A stretch of DNA of 64,000 nt from Denitromonas iodatirespirans (GCF_018524365.1 NZ_JAEKFT010000014.1:57105-121104), one strand, 5' to 3'. Counted from the stretch's first letter, positions 1 through 8,372 are shown. Program-made: numbers and translations. Notes: generated by a model from the letters alone, not told the origin.

Positions 1-675
1 ACCGGCGCCATCAGCCTGCGCACCAGCGGCATCGCCTTCATCATGATCACGCTGGCCTTCGCGCAGATGGGCTACTTCCTCGTCGTCAGCCTCAAGCAGT
101 TCGGCGGCGACGACGGGCTGCCAATCGCGGGGGCGAGCCGCTTCTTCGGTCTCGAGCTCGCCTCGGCCGAGGCCGTGTATGGCGCCGCCTTCTGCCTGCT
201 GCTCGCGCTCACCGCGTGGGTCGCGCGCCTGCGCGTCTCGCCCTTCGGCATGACGCTGCGCGCCGGCCGCCAGAACGCGCGCCGGGTGGCCTCGGTCGGC
301 CTGGCGCTGCCGCGCTACCAGCTCGCCGCCTACGTGCTCTCGGCGGTGCTGTGCGGCCTCGCCGGCATGCTGCTGGCGAACCTCAATGCCTACGCCTCGC
401 CCAGCAGCATGTCCTGGATGGTCTCCGGCGAGCTGATCGTGATGGTGGTGCTCGGCGGCATGGGCTCGGTGTTCGGGCCGCTCCTCGGCGCGCTCGCCTT
501 CCTCGGCATCGAGGAGCTGCTCAAGGGCCTCACCGAGCACTGGATGGCGATCTTCGGCCTGCTGATCCTGGCCGTCGCGCTGCTCGGCAAGTCGGGCATC
601 GCCGGGCTGCTCGCCCGTCTCGACGCCAGGGTTCCGGCCCGTCGGTCGCCGCGGCTCGCGGAGGGGCGCGCATGA
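1..675 (+). CDS. Branched-chain-type ABC transporter permease (LivM-like), 5' truncated
   Basis: The reading frame is open from the first base of the window, so the N-terminus lies outside; 224 residues remain. The protein is a chain of hydrophobic segments with the family loop ELIVMVVLGGMGSVFGPLLG near residues 142-161, which in LivM proteins contacts the ATPases. It would form the inner-membrane channel of an importer for branched-chain amino acids or, as often in this family, aromatic acids. Its stop codon overlaps an ATG at 672 (ATGA), and two ATPase genes follow directly, then gentisate-pathway genes, so the substrate may be gentisate or a precursor (inference). The binding-protein and LivH genes would be expected upstream of the window. 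Confidence 0.9.
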   Translation, partial: TGAISLRTSGIAFIMITLAFAQMGYFLVVSLKQFGGDDGLPIAGASRFFGLELASAEAVYGAAFCLLLALTAWVARLRVSPFGMTLRAGRQNARRVASVGLALPRYQLAAYVLSAVLCGLAGMLLANLNAYASPSSMSWMVSGELIVMVVLGGMGSVFGPLLGALAFLGIEELLKGLTEHWMAIFGLLILAVALLGKSGIAGLLARLDARVPARRSPRLAEGRA

Positions 676-679
676 GCGC

Positions 680-750
680 CGGCGCACGGCCGCCCGAAGG
701 CGGCGCTCCCTCCCCCGGGGAGGTGGTCGCGCAGCGACCGGAGGGCCGTA
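680..750 (+). repeat. Short GC-rich repeat-like insertion between permease and ATPase genes
   Basis: The segment reads through as a Pro/Gly/Arg-rich peptide (PEGGAPSPGEVVAQRPEGR) in frame with the following ATPase and contains complementary blocks (CCCTCCCCCGGGGAGG and CGCGCAGCG). It has the look of the small intergenic repeats scattered through Rhodocyclales genomes. It separates the permease stop from the ATPase start, and it supplies the GGAGGG ribosome-binding site used at 753. The repeat nature is inferred from its sequence style; only one copy was recognised in this window. Confidence 0.4.
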
Positions 751-752
751 CG

Positions 753-1508
753 ATGAACACGCTGCTTCATACCGAAGGGCTCACCAAGCGCTACGGCGCG
801 CTGGTGGTCACCGACGCGGTCTCGCTCGACATACGCGAGGGCGAGCTGCACGCCATCATCGGCCCAAATGGCGCCGGCAAGACCACCCTGATCAACCAGC
901 TCTCCGGCGAGCTGGCCGCCGATGCCGGGCGCGTGCGCTTCGCCGGCGAGGACCTGAGCGCCACCGGCATCGCCGCGCGCGCCCGCCGCGGCCTGCTGCG
1001 CTCCTACCAGATCACCTCGGTGTTCGACGAATTCACCGTGCGCGAGAACGCCGCCTTGGCCGCGCGCGGTGCGCGCCGCCACGCCTTCGCCTTCTGGCGC
1101 GGCCTGCTGCAGGATGCCGCCGCGGTGGCTGCCGCCGACGCGGCGATCGCCGCCACCGGCCTCGCCGCGCGCGCCCAGGTGATCGCCGCCGACCTCGGCT
1201 ACGGCGAGCGCCGCCAGCTGGAGCTCGCCATGGCGCTCGCCGCCGGGCCGCGCTTCCTGCTGCTCGACGAGCCCATGGCCGGCATGAGCGCGCAGGAGTC
1301 GGCGGCGGTGGTCGAGCTGCTGCGCGGCCTCAAGCGCAAGTACACCCTCCTGCTGGTCGAGCACGACATGGACGCGGTGTTCGCGCTCGCCGACCGCATC
1401 AGCGTGCTGGTCTACGGCCGCCTGCTGGTCACCGGCACCCCGGACGAGATCCGCAACGACCCCGAGGTGCGCGCCATCTACCTCGGCGACGAGGAGCTGC
1501 ATCAATGA
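753..1508 (+). CDS. ABC transporter ATP-binding protein, LivG type
   Basis: This 251-residue ATPase powers the adjacent LivM-type permease at the cytoplasmic face. The Walker A motif is GPNGAGKTT, the Walker B region is LLLDEPMAGMSAQES, and the H-loop is LLVEHDMDAVF, all canonical for LivG. I chose ATG 753 because GGAGGG stands 7 bases upstream and the protein then starts like its relatives (MNTLLHTEGLTKRYGALVV). An in-frame ATG at 672 would overlap the permease stop but add a 27-residue low-complexity Pro/Gly leader encoded by the repeat-like segment. The stop overlaps the start of the next ATPase by four bases, which implies translational coupling. Confidence 0.9.
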   Translation: MNTLLHTEGLTKRYGALVVTDAVSLDIREGELHAIIGPNGAGKTTLINQLSGELAADAGRVRFAGEDLSATGIAARARRGLLRSYQITSVFDEFTVRENAALAARGARRHAFAFWRGLLQDAAAVAAADAAIAATGLAARAQVIAADLGYGERRQLELAMALAAGPRFLLLDEPMAGMSAQESAAVVELLRGLKRKYTLLLVEHDMDAVFALADRISVLVYGRLLVTGTPDEIRNDPEVRAIYLGDEELHQ

Positions 1509-2221
1509 CCACACCGCTGCTGCAGGTGTCGGGCCTCACCGCCGGCTACGGCCGCGCCCAGGTGCTGTTCGGCATCGACTTTTCGCTCGGCGAGGGCGAG
1601 GTGGCCACCCTGCTGGGGCGCAACGGCATGGGCCGCTCGACCACCGTCAAGTGCCTGTTCGGGCTGCTCCCCGTGGGCGGCGGGGCGATCGACTTCGCCG
1701 GCGAGCCGGTCGCCGGCCTGCCCTCCTACCGCATCGCCCAGCGCGGCCTGGGCCTGGTGCCCGAAGGCCGCCAGGTGTTCCCCAACCTCACCGTCGAGGA
1801 GAACCTCGTCGCCACCGCGCGCGAACGCCGCGCGCACGGGCTGGCGCCGTGGACGCTGGCGCGGGTGTACGAGTTCTTCCCGCGCCTGCACGAGCGGCGC
1901 GCCAACCTCGGCTCGCAGCTGTCCGGCGGCGAGCAGCAGATGCTCGCCATCGGCCGCGCGCTGCTCACCAATCCGCGCCTGCTGGTGCTCGACGAGGCCG
2001 CCGAGGGGCTCGCGCCGCTGATCCGCCGCGAGATCTGGCAGGCGCTCGCCCGCCTCAAGGCCGAGGGGCTGTCGCTGATCGTGATCGACAAGAACCTCGG
2101 CCCGCTGCTCGAGCTGGCCGACCGCCACCACGTGATCGAGAAGGGGAAGGTGGTGTGGTCCGGCGACTCGGCGGCGCTGCGCGCCGAGGCGCGCGTGGTG
2201 TACGACTACCTCGGCGTCTGA
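1505..2221 (+). CDS. ABC transporter ATP-binding protein, LivF type, with Arg in Walker A
   Basis: This 238-residue protein is the second ATPase of the importer. Its signature motif is LSGGEQQMLAIGRALLTNP and its Walker B region LLVLDEAAEGLAPL. The Walker A loop reads GRNGMGRST, so the normally invariant lysine is arginine (codon CGC), and the usual VEQN of LivF proteins is replaced by IDKN. The glutamate after the Walker B aspartate is kept. These changes may mark a LivF subfamily with altered ATP turnover, with LivG as the main motor (inference). The start overlaps the livG-like gene by four bases, and gentisate dioxygenase follows after 22 bases. Confidence 0.88.
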   Translation: MTTPLLQVSGLTAGYGRAQVLFGIDFSLGEGEVATLLGRNGMGRSTTVKCLFGLLPVGGGAIDFAGEPVAGLPSYRIAQRGLGLVPEGRQVFPNLTVEENLVATARERRAHGLAPWTLARVYEFFPRLHERRANLGSQLSGGEQQMLAIGRALLTNPRLLVLDEAAEGLAPLIRREIWQALARLKAEGLSLIVIDKNLGPLLELADRHHVIEKGKVVWSGDSAALRAEARVVYDYLGV

Positions 2222-2243
2222 ACCCAACCCAAGGAAACCCGAC

Positions 2244-3284
2244 ATGAATGCACTCGGCACCCTCGAAGAGCTGCCCGCCGACTACCGCGAGACGCTCGCC
2301 GCGCACAACCTGGTCCCGCTGTGGCCCAGCCTGCGTGCGCTGCTGCCGCCGGGCCGCCCGGCCATCCGCACCCGTCCCATCCACTGGCCCTTCGAGGCCA
2401 TCCGCCCGCTCTTGATGCGTGCCGGCGAGCTGACCCCGATCGAGAAGGCCGAGCGCCGCGTGCTGGTGCTCGCCAACCCCGGCCATGGGCTGGAGAAGAT
2501 GCAGGCCAGCGCCAGCATCTACCTCGGCATGCAGCTGCTGCTGCCCGGCGAATGGGCGCCGGCCCACCGCCACACCCCCAACGCGGTGCGCATGATCGTG
2601 GAAGGCGAGGGCGCCTACACCACCGTGGACGGCGAGAGGTGCCCGATGAGGCGCGGCGACCTGATCCTCACGCCCACCGGCCTGTGGCACGAGCACGGCC
2701 ACGACGGCACCGACCCGGTGATCTGGCTCGACGTGCTCGACCTGCCGCTGATCTACTACACCGAGACCTCCTACCACGAGAACGGCGCGGCGCAGCCGGT
2801 CACCGCCACGCTCGCCGAGCGCAGCTACGCGCGCGGCGGCCTGCTGCCGTCGCCGGTGTTCTCGCGCGAAGGCAGCCGCCCCTATCCGATGCTGCGCTAC
2901 CCCTGGGCCGAGGCGCGCGCCGCGCTGCTCGCGCTGGCCGCCAGCGAGCCGGACATCGAGGCGGCGCAGCTCGCCTACGTGAACCCCGAGACCGGCGCCG
3001 ACGTGCAGAACGTGCTCGGCTACTTCGCGCTGATGCTGCGCCCCGGCGAGACCCTGCGCCTGCCGGCGCGCTCCCCGGCGATGGTGTTCCACCTCATCGA
3101 AGGCGGCGCGCGCGTCGACATCGAGGTCGAATCCTTCACCCTCGCGCCGGCCGACACCTGCTGCGCGCCCGGCTACACCCCGGTGACGCTCGCCAATCGC
3201 TCGGCGAGCGAGCCCGCCTTCCTGTTCGTCGTCGACGAGAGCCCGCTGCACAAGAAGCTCGGCGTCTACGAGACGCGCGCCTGA
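2244..3284 (+). CDS. Gentisate 1,2-dioxygenase
   Basis: The enzyme opens the ring of gentisate with O2 and Fe(II) to give maleylpyruvate. It is 346 residues long, the usual length of this bicupin family, and shows the N-terminal cupin signature around residues 105-150 (PAHRHTPNAVRMIVEGEGAY, then GDLILTPTGLWHEHGHDG), which carries the iron-binding histidines; a second, degenerate cupin fills the C-terminal third. It is followed after 28 bases by fumarylpyruvate hydrolase and then maleylpyruvate isomerase, exactly the enzymes of the next two steps. AAGGAAA precedes the ATG. Relatives are called gtdA, nagI or sdgD; the exact symbol cannot be fixed from sequence. Confidence 0.93.
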   Translation: MNALGTLEELPADYRETLAAHNLVPLWPSLRALLPPGRPAIRTRPIHWPFEAIRPLLMRAGELTPIEKAERRVLVLANPGHGLEKMQASASIYLGMQLLLPGEWAPAHRHTPNAVRMIVEGEGAYTTVDGERCPMRRGDLILTPTGLWHEHGHDGTDPVIWLDVLDLPLIYYTETSYHENGAAQPVTATLAERSYARGGLLPSPVFSREGSRPYPMLRYPWAEARAALLALAASEPDIEAAQLAYVNPETGADVQNVLGYFALMLRPGETLRLPARSPAMVFHLIEGGARVDIEVESFTLAPADTCCAPGYTPVTLANRSASEPAFLFVVDESPLHKKLGVYETRA

Positions 3285-3312
3285 ACCCCCATCCCCAACC
3301 GAGAGACAAGAC

Positions 3313-4017
3313 ATGAGCCAGACCGACTACCTGTGGAACCCGCCGCCGCCGTACTCGCTGCCGGTGCGCGGCAGCACGCGCCGCCTGCCGGTGGGCCGCA
3401 TCTTCTGCGTCGGGCGCAACTACCACGCCCACGCCGAGGAGATGGGCCGCCCGGTGGACAAGGCCACCGCGCGCCCCTTCTACTTCCTCAAGGACCCCTC
3501 CACCCTGGTCGAATCCGGCGCCACCGTGCCCTATCCGGCCGGCACCGCCAACTATCATTACGAGATGGAACTGGTGGTGGCGATCGGCAAGCCCGGCTTT
3601 CGCGTCACGGAGGCGGACGCCCACGCGCTCATCTATGGCTACGCCGCCGGCCTCGACATGACCCGCCGCGACCTGCAGCTGACCGCGCGCGAGCAGGGCC
3701 GGCCCTGGGACCTGGGCAAGAACTTCGAGCGCTCGGCGGTGTGCGGCGAGATCGTGCCGGCCACGGGCGTGCTCGAAGCGGGCGCCATCGCGCTGCAGGT
3801 CAACGGCCAGACGAAGCAGTCCTCGGACCTCTCCCGCCTGATCTGGAACATCCGCGAGATCATCGCCGACCTGTCCGGCTTCTATCACCTCGCGCCGGGC
3901 GACCTGATCTACACCGGCACGCCCGAGGGCGTCGGCCCCGTGAGCCCGGGCGACCGCATCGCCGGCCAGGTGGACGGCGTCGGGCAGGTGGCGCTGAGCA
4001 TCGGCGAAGCCGAATGA
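3313..4017 (+). CDS. nagK: Fumarylpyruvate hydrolase (FAH family)
   Basis: This 234-residue protein belongs to the fumarylacetoacetate hydrolase superfamily and splits fumarylpyruvate into fumarate and pyruvate, the last step of the gentisate pathway. The family core is visible: CVGRNYHAHAEEMGR near residue 34, the metal-binding stretch HYEMELVVAIGK near residue 77, and LIYTGTPEGVGPVSPGD near residue 197. The N-terminal WNPPPPYSLPV is typical of the NagK subgroup. The gene lies between gentisate dioxygenase and the isomerase gene, with 10 bases to the latter. A role in a different aromatic pathway is unlikely given these neighbours. Confidence 0.9.
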   Translation: MSQTDYLWNPPPPYSLPVRGSTRRLPVGRIFCVGRNYHAHAEEMGRPVDKATARPFYFLKDPSTLVESGATVPYPAGTANYHYEMELVVAIGKPGFRVTEADAHALIYGYAAGLDMTRRDLQLTAREQGRPWDLGKNFERSAVCGEIVPATGVLEAGAIALQVNGQTKQSSDLSRLIWNIREIIADLSGFYHLAPGDLIYTGTPEGVGPVSPGDRIAGQVDGVGQVALSIGEAE

Positions 4018-4027
4018 CGGGGCCCGC

Positions 4028-4672
4028 ATGAAGCTCTACAACTTCTTCCGCAGCGGCACCTCCCATCGCCTGCGCATCGTGCTTGCGCTCAAGGGCGTCG
4101 ACTACGACTACCTGGCGGTGGACCTGCGCCGCGAGGAACACCTCGGCGAGCGCTTCCGCGCCATCAACCCGCAGCAACTGGTGCCGGCGCTGGACACCGG
4201 CGAGGCGACCCTGATCCAGTCGCCGGCGATCATCGAGTGGCTCGAGGAGCGCTACCCCGAGCCGCCGCTGCTGCCCGCCGATCCGCTGGCCCGCGCCCGC
4301 GTGCGCGCCATGGCCGCGATCGTCGGCTACGACATCCATCCGCTCAACAACCGCCGCGTGCTCGAATACCTGCGCAACACCTTCGCCTGTGACGAGGCGG
4401 CCGTGAACGCCTGGTGCACCGCCTGGATCGCCCCCGGCTTCGCCGCGCTCGAGCAGATGCTCGCGGCCGACCCCGCGCGCGGCGCCTTCTGCTTCGGCGG
4501 CGCGCCCACCGTGGCCGACGCCTACCTGGTGCCCCAGGTGGCGAGCGCGCGCCGCTTCGGCGTGGATCTGGCGCCCTACCCCAATATCCTCGCCGTGGAC
4601 CGCGCCTGCGCGGCGCTGGAGGCCTTCTGCCGCGCCACGCCGGGCGCCCAGCCCGACACGCCGTCCGCCTGA
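4028..4672 (+). CDS. nagL: Maleylpyruvate isomerase (zeta-class GST)
   Basis: This cytoplasmic protein of 214 residues would isomerise maleylpyruvate to fumarylpyruvate, probably using glutathione. It has a thioredoxin-like N-terminal domain with the active-site loop RSGTSHRLRIVLALKG at residues 8-23 and the GSH-site block SPAIIEWLEERYPEPPLLP near residue 62, followed by the helical GST domain. The SGTSHR form of the loop is seen in maleylpyruvate isomerases, whereas tyrosine-pathway maleylacetoacetate isomerases have SSCS-type loops; together with the two upstream genes this decides the call. It is the last gene of the gentisate operon. Confidence 0.87.
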   Translation: MKLYNFFRSGTSHRLRIVLALKGVDYDYLAVDLRREEHLGERFRAINPQQLVPALDTGEATLIQSPAIIEWLEERYPEPPLLPADPLARARVRAMAAIVGYDIHPLNNRRVLEYLRNTFACDEAAVNAWCTAWIAPGFAALEQMLAADPARGAFCFGGAPTVADAYLVPQVASARRFGVDLAPYPNILAVDRACAALEAFCRATPGAQPDTPSA

Positions 4673-4770
4673 TACGCCCCGGCCTCCACGCGGACGCCGA
4701 GACCCCCGCACGGAGCACTGGGCGGGGGCCGCCGGTCGGTCGCCCGGCGGCCGCCATGCCCTCGCTGCGC

Positions 4771-4776
4771 TAGAAT
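4771..4776 (+). promoter_or_regulatory. Possible -10 element for rep
   Basis: TAGAAT lies 59 bases before the rep start codon in the intergenic gap after the gentisate operon. No convincing -35 hexamer is visible. If used, transcription would begin just upstream of the terminator-like hairpin at 4794-4822. Confidence 0.35.
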
Positions 4777-4793
4777 CCTCTTCCGTTGCCATC

Positions 4794-4822
4794 GCACCGC
4801 CTGCGGGCGGTGCGCCTTTTTT
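4794..4822 (+). terminator. Rho-independent terminator-like hairpin in front of rep
   Basis: GCACCGCC and GGCGGTGC form a perfect 8-bp stem with a TGCG loop, followed by GCC and six T residues. It ends only 12 bases before the rep start codon. It may end transcripts from the gentisate operon, or act as an attenuator on rep if rep is transcribed from the -10-like site upstream. Confidence 0.65.
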
Positions 4823-4834
4823 GCTCGCAGGCCC

Positions 4835-6817
4835 ATGTCCGCACTCCTCAACCCCCCTCAGCGCGAAGCGATCCGTTACCTCGACGGCCCCTGCCTGGTG
4901 CTCGCCGGTGCCGGCAGCGGCAAGACGCGGGTGATCACGCAGAAGATCGCCCACCTGGTCGAGACCTGCGACTTCAGCCCGCACAACATCGCCGCCATCA
5001 CCTTTACCAACAAGGCGGCCAAGGAGATGCAGGAGCGGGTCGGCGGCCTGCTCGGCGGTGGCAAGGCCAAGGGGCTGACGGTGTGCACCTTCCACGCCCT
5101 CGGGGTGCGCATGGTGCGCCAGGAGGCCAAGCACTGCGGGCTCAAGCCGCAGTTCTCGATTCTCGACGCCTCCGACGCCAACCAGATCGTCGCCGATCTC
5201 GTGACCGACTCGGACCGTGCCTACGCCCGTTCGCTGCAGTGGACCATCTCGGGCTGGAAGAACGCCATGATCCCGCCCGAAGAGGCGGTCAAGCTGGCCA
5301 ACGACGACATCTCCGCCGCCGCCGCCAAGGTCTACGGCGAATACGAGCGGACGCTGCGTGCCTATCAGGCGGTCGATTTCGACGACCTCATCGGTCTGCC
5401 GGTGCGCCTGCTCGAAGAAAACGAGGAAGTGCGCGAACGCTGGCAAAACCGTCTGCGCTATCTGCTGATCGACGAATACCAGGACACCAACCGCGCCCAG
5501 TACCGCCTGCTGCGCCAACTCGCCGGCGTGCGCGGCGCCTTCACCGCGGTGGGCGACGACGACCAGGCGATCTACGCCTGGCGCGGCGCCGACGTCGAAA
5601 ACCTGAATCTGCTGCAGACCGACTACCCGCGCCTCAAGGTCATCAAGCTGGAGCAGAACTACCGCTCCAGCGCGCGCATCCTGGGGGCGGCCAACACGCT
5701 CATCGCCAACAACGAAAAGCTCTTCGACAAGAAGTTGTGGTCCGAGCACGGCGCCGGCGACCCGATCCGCGTGGTCGCCGCGCGCGACCCGGAAGCCGAG
5801 GCGCAGCTGGTGGCGATGCGCATCCAGGCCCACCGCTTCGAGTTCAAGACCAAGTTCTCCGACTACGCCATCCTCTACCGCGGCAACCACCAGGCGCGCC
5901 TGTTCGAGAAGCAGCTGCGCAACAACAAGATTCCCTACGTGATCTCCGGCGGTCAGTCCTTCTTCGACAAGGCCGAGATCCGCGACCTGATCAGCTACCT
6001 GCGCCTGATGGTCAATGGCGACGATGACCTGGCCTTCATCCGCGCCATCACCACGCCGCGCCGCGGCGTCGGCCCCGGCACCATCGAGGCGCTCGGCCGC
6101 TACGCCGGCATGCGCCATGTGAGCCTGTTCGAAGCCGCCTTCGAAGAAGGGGTGACCGAGCACCTCAACGGCCGCCAGCTTGAGGCGGTGCGCGAATTCG
6201 GCCAGTTCATCAATCGCCTGGCCGACCGCGCCGCGCGCGAGCGCGCCGCCGAGGTGCTGGAGGTGCTGCTGCACGAGATCCACTACGAAAACTGGTTGCT
6301 CGCCAGCTGCGACACGCGTGAGGCCGAGGGCAAATGGGCCAATGTGCGCGATTTCGTCGAATGGCTCGGCCGCAAGGGCGACCAGGACGACAAGAACCTG
6401 CTCGAACTGACCCAGACCATCGCCCTGATCTCCATGCTCGACAAGGAAGACGCCGAGTTCGACGGCGTGCAGCTGGCCACCCTGCATGCGTCCAAGGGCC
6501 TGGAATTCAAGCATGTGTTCCTGGTCGGCGTCGAAGAGGGCCTGCTGCCGCACCAATCGGCGCTCGACGAGGGCAATCTGGCCGAAGAGCGGCGGCTGAT
6601 GTATGTCGGCATCACCCGCGCCCAGCGCTCGCTCACCGTCACCTGGTGCGAGCGGCGCAAGGCCGGCGCCGACGTGCGCGTCTGCGAAGCCTCGCGCTTC
6701 ATCGGCGAAATGGGCGAAGGCGTCGCCGTGGCGAAGAAGGACGACGCGCCGGTGAGTCAGGATGTGGGGCGCGAGCGGCTGGCGAATCTGCGTGCGATGC
6801 TGGCGGCCAAGCCGTAG
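4835..6817 (+). CDS. rep: ATP-dependent DNA helicase Rep (UvrD/Rep superfamily 1A)
   Basis: This 660-residue 3'-to-5' helicase helps replication forks through protein blocks. The superfamily motifs appear in order: motif I GAGSGKTRVIT near residue 26, Ia ITFTNKAAKEMQERV, II IDEYQDTNRAQY near residue 213, III VGDDDQAIYAWRGAD, IV EQNYRSSARIL, V TLHASKGLEFKHVFLVG near residue 549, and VI YVGITRAQRSLTV near residue 590. The length and the FSDYAILYRGN segment fit Rep better than UvrD, which is longer. It is monocistronic; a terminator-like hairpin sits directly in front of its start. Confidence 0.93.
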   Translation: MSALLNPPQREAIRYLDGPCLVLAGAGSGKTRVITQKIAHLVETCDFSPHNIAAITFTNKAAKEMQERVGGLLGGGKAKGLTVCTFHALGVRMVRQEAKHCGLKPQFSILDASDANQIVADLVTDSDRAYARSLQWTISGWKNAMIPPEEAVKLANDDISAAAAKVYGEYERTLRAYQAVDFDDLIGLPVRLLEENEEVRERWQNRLRYLLIDEYQDTNRAQYRLLRQLAGVRGAFTAVGDDDQAIYAWRGADVENLNLLQTDYPRLKVIKLEQNYRSSARILGAANTLIANNEKLFDKKLWSEHGAGDPIRVVAARDPEAEAQLVAMRIQAHRFEFKTKFSDYAILYRGNHQARLFEKQLRNNKIPYVISGGQSFFDKAEIRDLISYLRLMVNGDDDLAFIRAITTPRRGVGPGTIEALGRYAGMRHVSLFEAAFEEGVTEHLNGRQLEAVREFGQFINRLADRAARERAAEVLEVLLHEIHYENWLLASCDTREAEGKWANVRDFVEWLGRKGDQDDKNLLELTQTIALISMLDKEDAEFDGVQLATLHASKGLEFKHVFLVGVEEGLLPHQSALDEGNLAEERRLMYVGITRAQRSLTVTWCERRKAGADVRVCEASRFIGEMGEGVAVAKKDDAPVSQDVGRERLANLRAMLAAKP

Positions 6818-6919
6818 CGGCCGCGATGGCGCCCGGTCGGGAATTCATGGCCGGCCGACGTGTCGAACCCTGCACGTCCTGCGCGGCATCCCGTTGCGCA
6901 GCCTGACTGGAGTCGTGTG

Positions 6920-7531
6920 ATGTGGTCTCGCGTCGTGATCCTGCTGGTGTGTCTGGTGTCGCTCAATGGTTGCGCCACGAGCGCCTTCCAACAAGCCTGG
7001 GTCGCGCCCGATGCGCAGGCCCATCCGCTCGGCAAGACGGTGGCCTTCGCCATGCTGGCCTCGGAGGCCGACCGGCGACGCGCGGAAGACCTGTTCGCCC
7101 AGGTGCTGGCGCCGGCCATGGACGTGACGGCCGCCTATGGCGTGGTCGGCGAGGCGCCGCCCGACCGCGACGCCCTGGCCAAGGCGCGGGCCAAAGCGCG
7201 TGAGCTGGGCTACGGTTCGGCGCTGGTGCTGCGCCCGGTGTCGAGCCGGGACGAGGTAATCTACCGCCCCGGGCCGGGCTACATGTTCGCACCGGGCTGG
7301 GGCTACTACGGCCGCCACGGCTTCATCGGCCACCCCTTCATGATGGACCCGGGCTACTACCAGAAGGTGCGCGTGGTGGTGGTGGAGCTGAGCCTGTATG
7401 CGTTGGCGGGCGACCACCTGCTGTGGAGCACCAATGCCGAGGTGGTCGATTCGGCCGAGCTGGAGGGCGTGGTGCGCCGTCTCGCCGACGGCATGATCAA
7501 GGACTTGCTGGCCAAGGGGCTGCTGCCCTGA
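6920..7531 (+). CDS. Predicted outer-membrane or periplasmic lipoprotein (DUF4136-like)
   Basis: The protein has 203 residues. It starts with a lipoprotein signal peptide (MWSRVVILLVCLVSLNGCAT), in which the lipobox LNGC predicts processing before Cys18. I chose ATG 6920 because it places this signal at the N-terminus; an in-frame ATG at 6860 would add 20 unlikely residues. The mature part, with FAMLASEADRRRAEDLF, a Tyr/Gly-rich loop (PGPGYMFAPGWGYYGRHGF) and a C-terminal LADGMIKDLLAKGLL, resembles DUF4136-type lipoproteins of unknown function. It has no obvious operon partner. Confidence 0.8.
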   Translation: MWSRVVILLVCLVSLNGCATSAFQQAWVAPDAQAHPLGKTVAFAMLASEADRRRAEDLFAQVLAPAMDVTAAYGVVGEAPPDRDALAKARAKARELGYGSALVLRPVSSRDEVIYRPGPGYMFAPGWGYYGRHGFIGHPFMMDPGYYQKVRVVVVELSLYALAGDHLLWSTNAEVVDSAELEGVVRRLADGMIKDLLAKGLLP

Positions 7532-7544
7532 AAGCTTGCCGGTG

Positions 7545-8192
7545 TCAGTTGACCGGTATTTTCCGATCGAGCCACGGGAGTTGGGCGCGTTCGCCCGGGG
7601 CGGCCCAGCGATCGACGAGCCAAAGCAAGTGTTCATACACTTTGGGTTGATTCGCTGTCCCCGAACCGGTTTCCCTGCGCATGTATTGAATGAAGACATG
7701 GGTTTGGACGCACAGGTTGACCACGATTTTCCGCCACGACTGGCGCATCAGCTTCTCGTCGAAATCGCCATTGCGGATACCGACGGCGATGAACTCATAG
7801 TAGTTCAGCAGATACCGCGCCGCCTCGATCCCTTCGTTCAGCGTGACATTGTGGTGAAGCCAGTCGCCGGGCTGGACGCATTTGAATTCCGGCAACGAGG
7901 GGTAGGTGGCGAGGAACTTTGCGGCTTTGTCCTGGTAGGCGGTCGACAGCCGGGACTGAAGCATGGTGTTGACGGTGTGCTGCTTGATGGAATTGCGCAC
8001 CTGCACCCAGGCAGCCAAGAGCCATCCCAAAATGGCGGCGAGAAGTGCATACAGCCCGATCCACTCCTTGGCGTCGAGTGATTGAACGCCCAGTGTCGGA
8101 TCAAGTCGGAGAAGCCAGAGCCCGACCGGAATGCAAAAAGCCGCAACGATAACGAAGATCATTGCGGCTATGAGGATTCGGGATAGTTGCAT
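7545..8192 (-). CDS. DUF4760-like membrane protein of unknown function
   Basis: This 215-residue protein has two N-terminal membrane segments (about residues 5-29 and 45-65), followed by a cytoplasmic helical domain rich in Tyr, Asn and Arg (for example ARYLLNYYEFIAVGIRNGDFD and a conserved-looking WRKIVVNL). This layout matches DUF4760 proteins, whose function is not known. Its codon usage is less GC-biased than that of the flanking genes, so it may have been acquired. It is convergent with the lipoprotein gene, with only 13 bases between the two stops. Confidence 0.65.
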   Translation of the reverse strand: MQLSRILIAAMIFVIVAAFCIPVGLWLLRLDPTLGVQSLDAKEWIGLYALLAAILGWLLAAWVQVRNSIKQHTVNTMLQSRLSTAYQDKAAKFLATYPSLPEFKCVQPGDWLHHNVTLNEGIEAARYLLNYYEFIAVGIRNGDFDEKLMRQSWRKIVVNLCVQTHVFIQYMRRETGSGTANQPKVYEHLLWLVDRWAAPGERAQLPWLDRKIPVN

Positions 8193-8334
8193 TTAGTTCA
8201 GCAAGAACCAGTGCCTTCTCTCATTCAAACCCCTCCTGTCAGCCCGCCATTCTGGCGGAAGATGTGGAGATGCTAGCACTCGACCCTGGGTTTGTCGAAT
8301 CGGCAAGCGTGCGCCGGCACGGTTCGACATCCGC

Positions 8335-8362
8335 CGGCCCACACCATGGTGGTATGGGCCGA
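8335..8362 (-). terminator. Hairpin after the livF stop
   Basis: CGGCCCA and TGGGCCG flank a smaller inverted repeat ten bases beyond the livF stop codon. There is no T-run, so this may be a transcript-stabilising hairpin rather than a true intrinsic terminator. Confidence 0.4.
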
Positions 8363-8372
8363 CGAGACCGGC

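Noticed and set aside
4028..4672. Maleylacetoacetate isomerase of tyrosine breakdown
   Set aside because: The active-site loop and the adjacent gentisate and fumarylpyruvate genes favour maleylpyruvate isomerase.
3860..6556. 898-codon frame on the minus strand opposite rep and the isomerase gene
   Set aside because: The plus strand has rep with all helicase motifs; the minus frame is Gly/Ala/Arg/His-rich shadow sequence caused by high GC.
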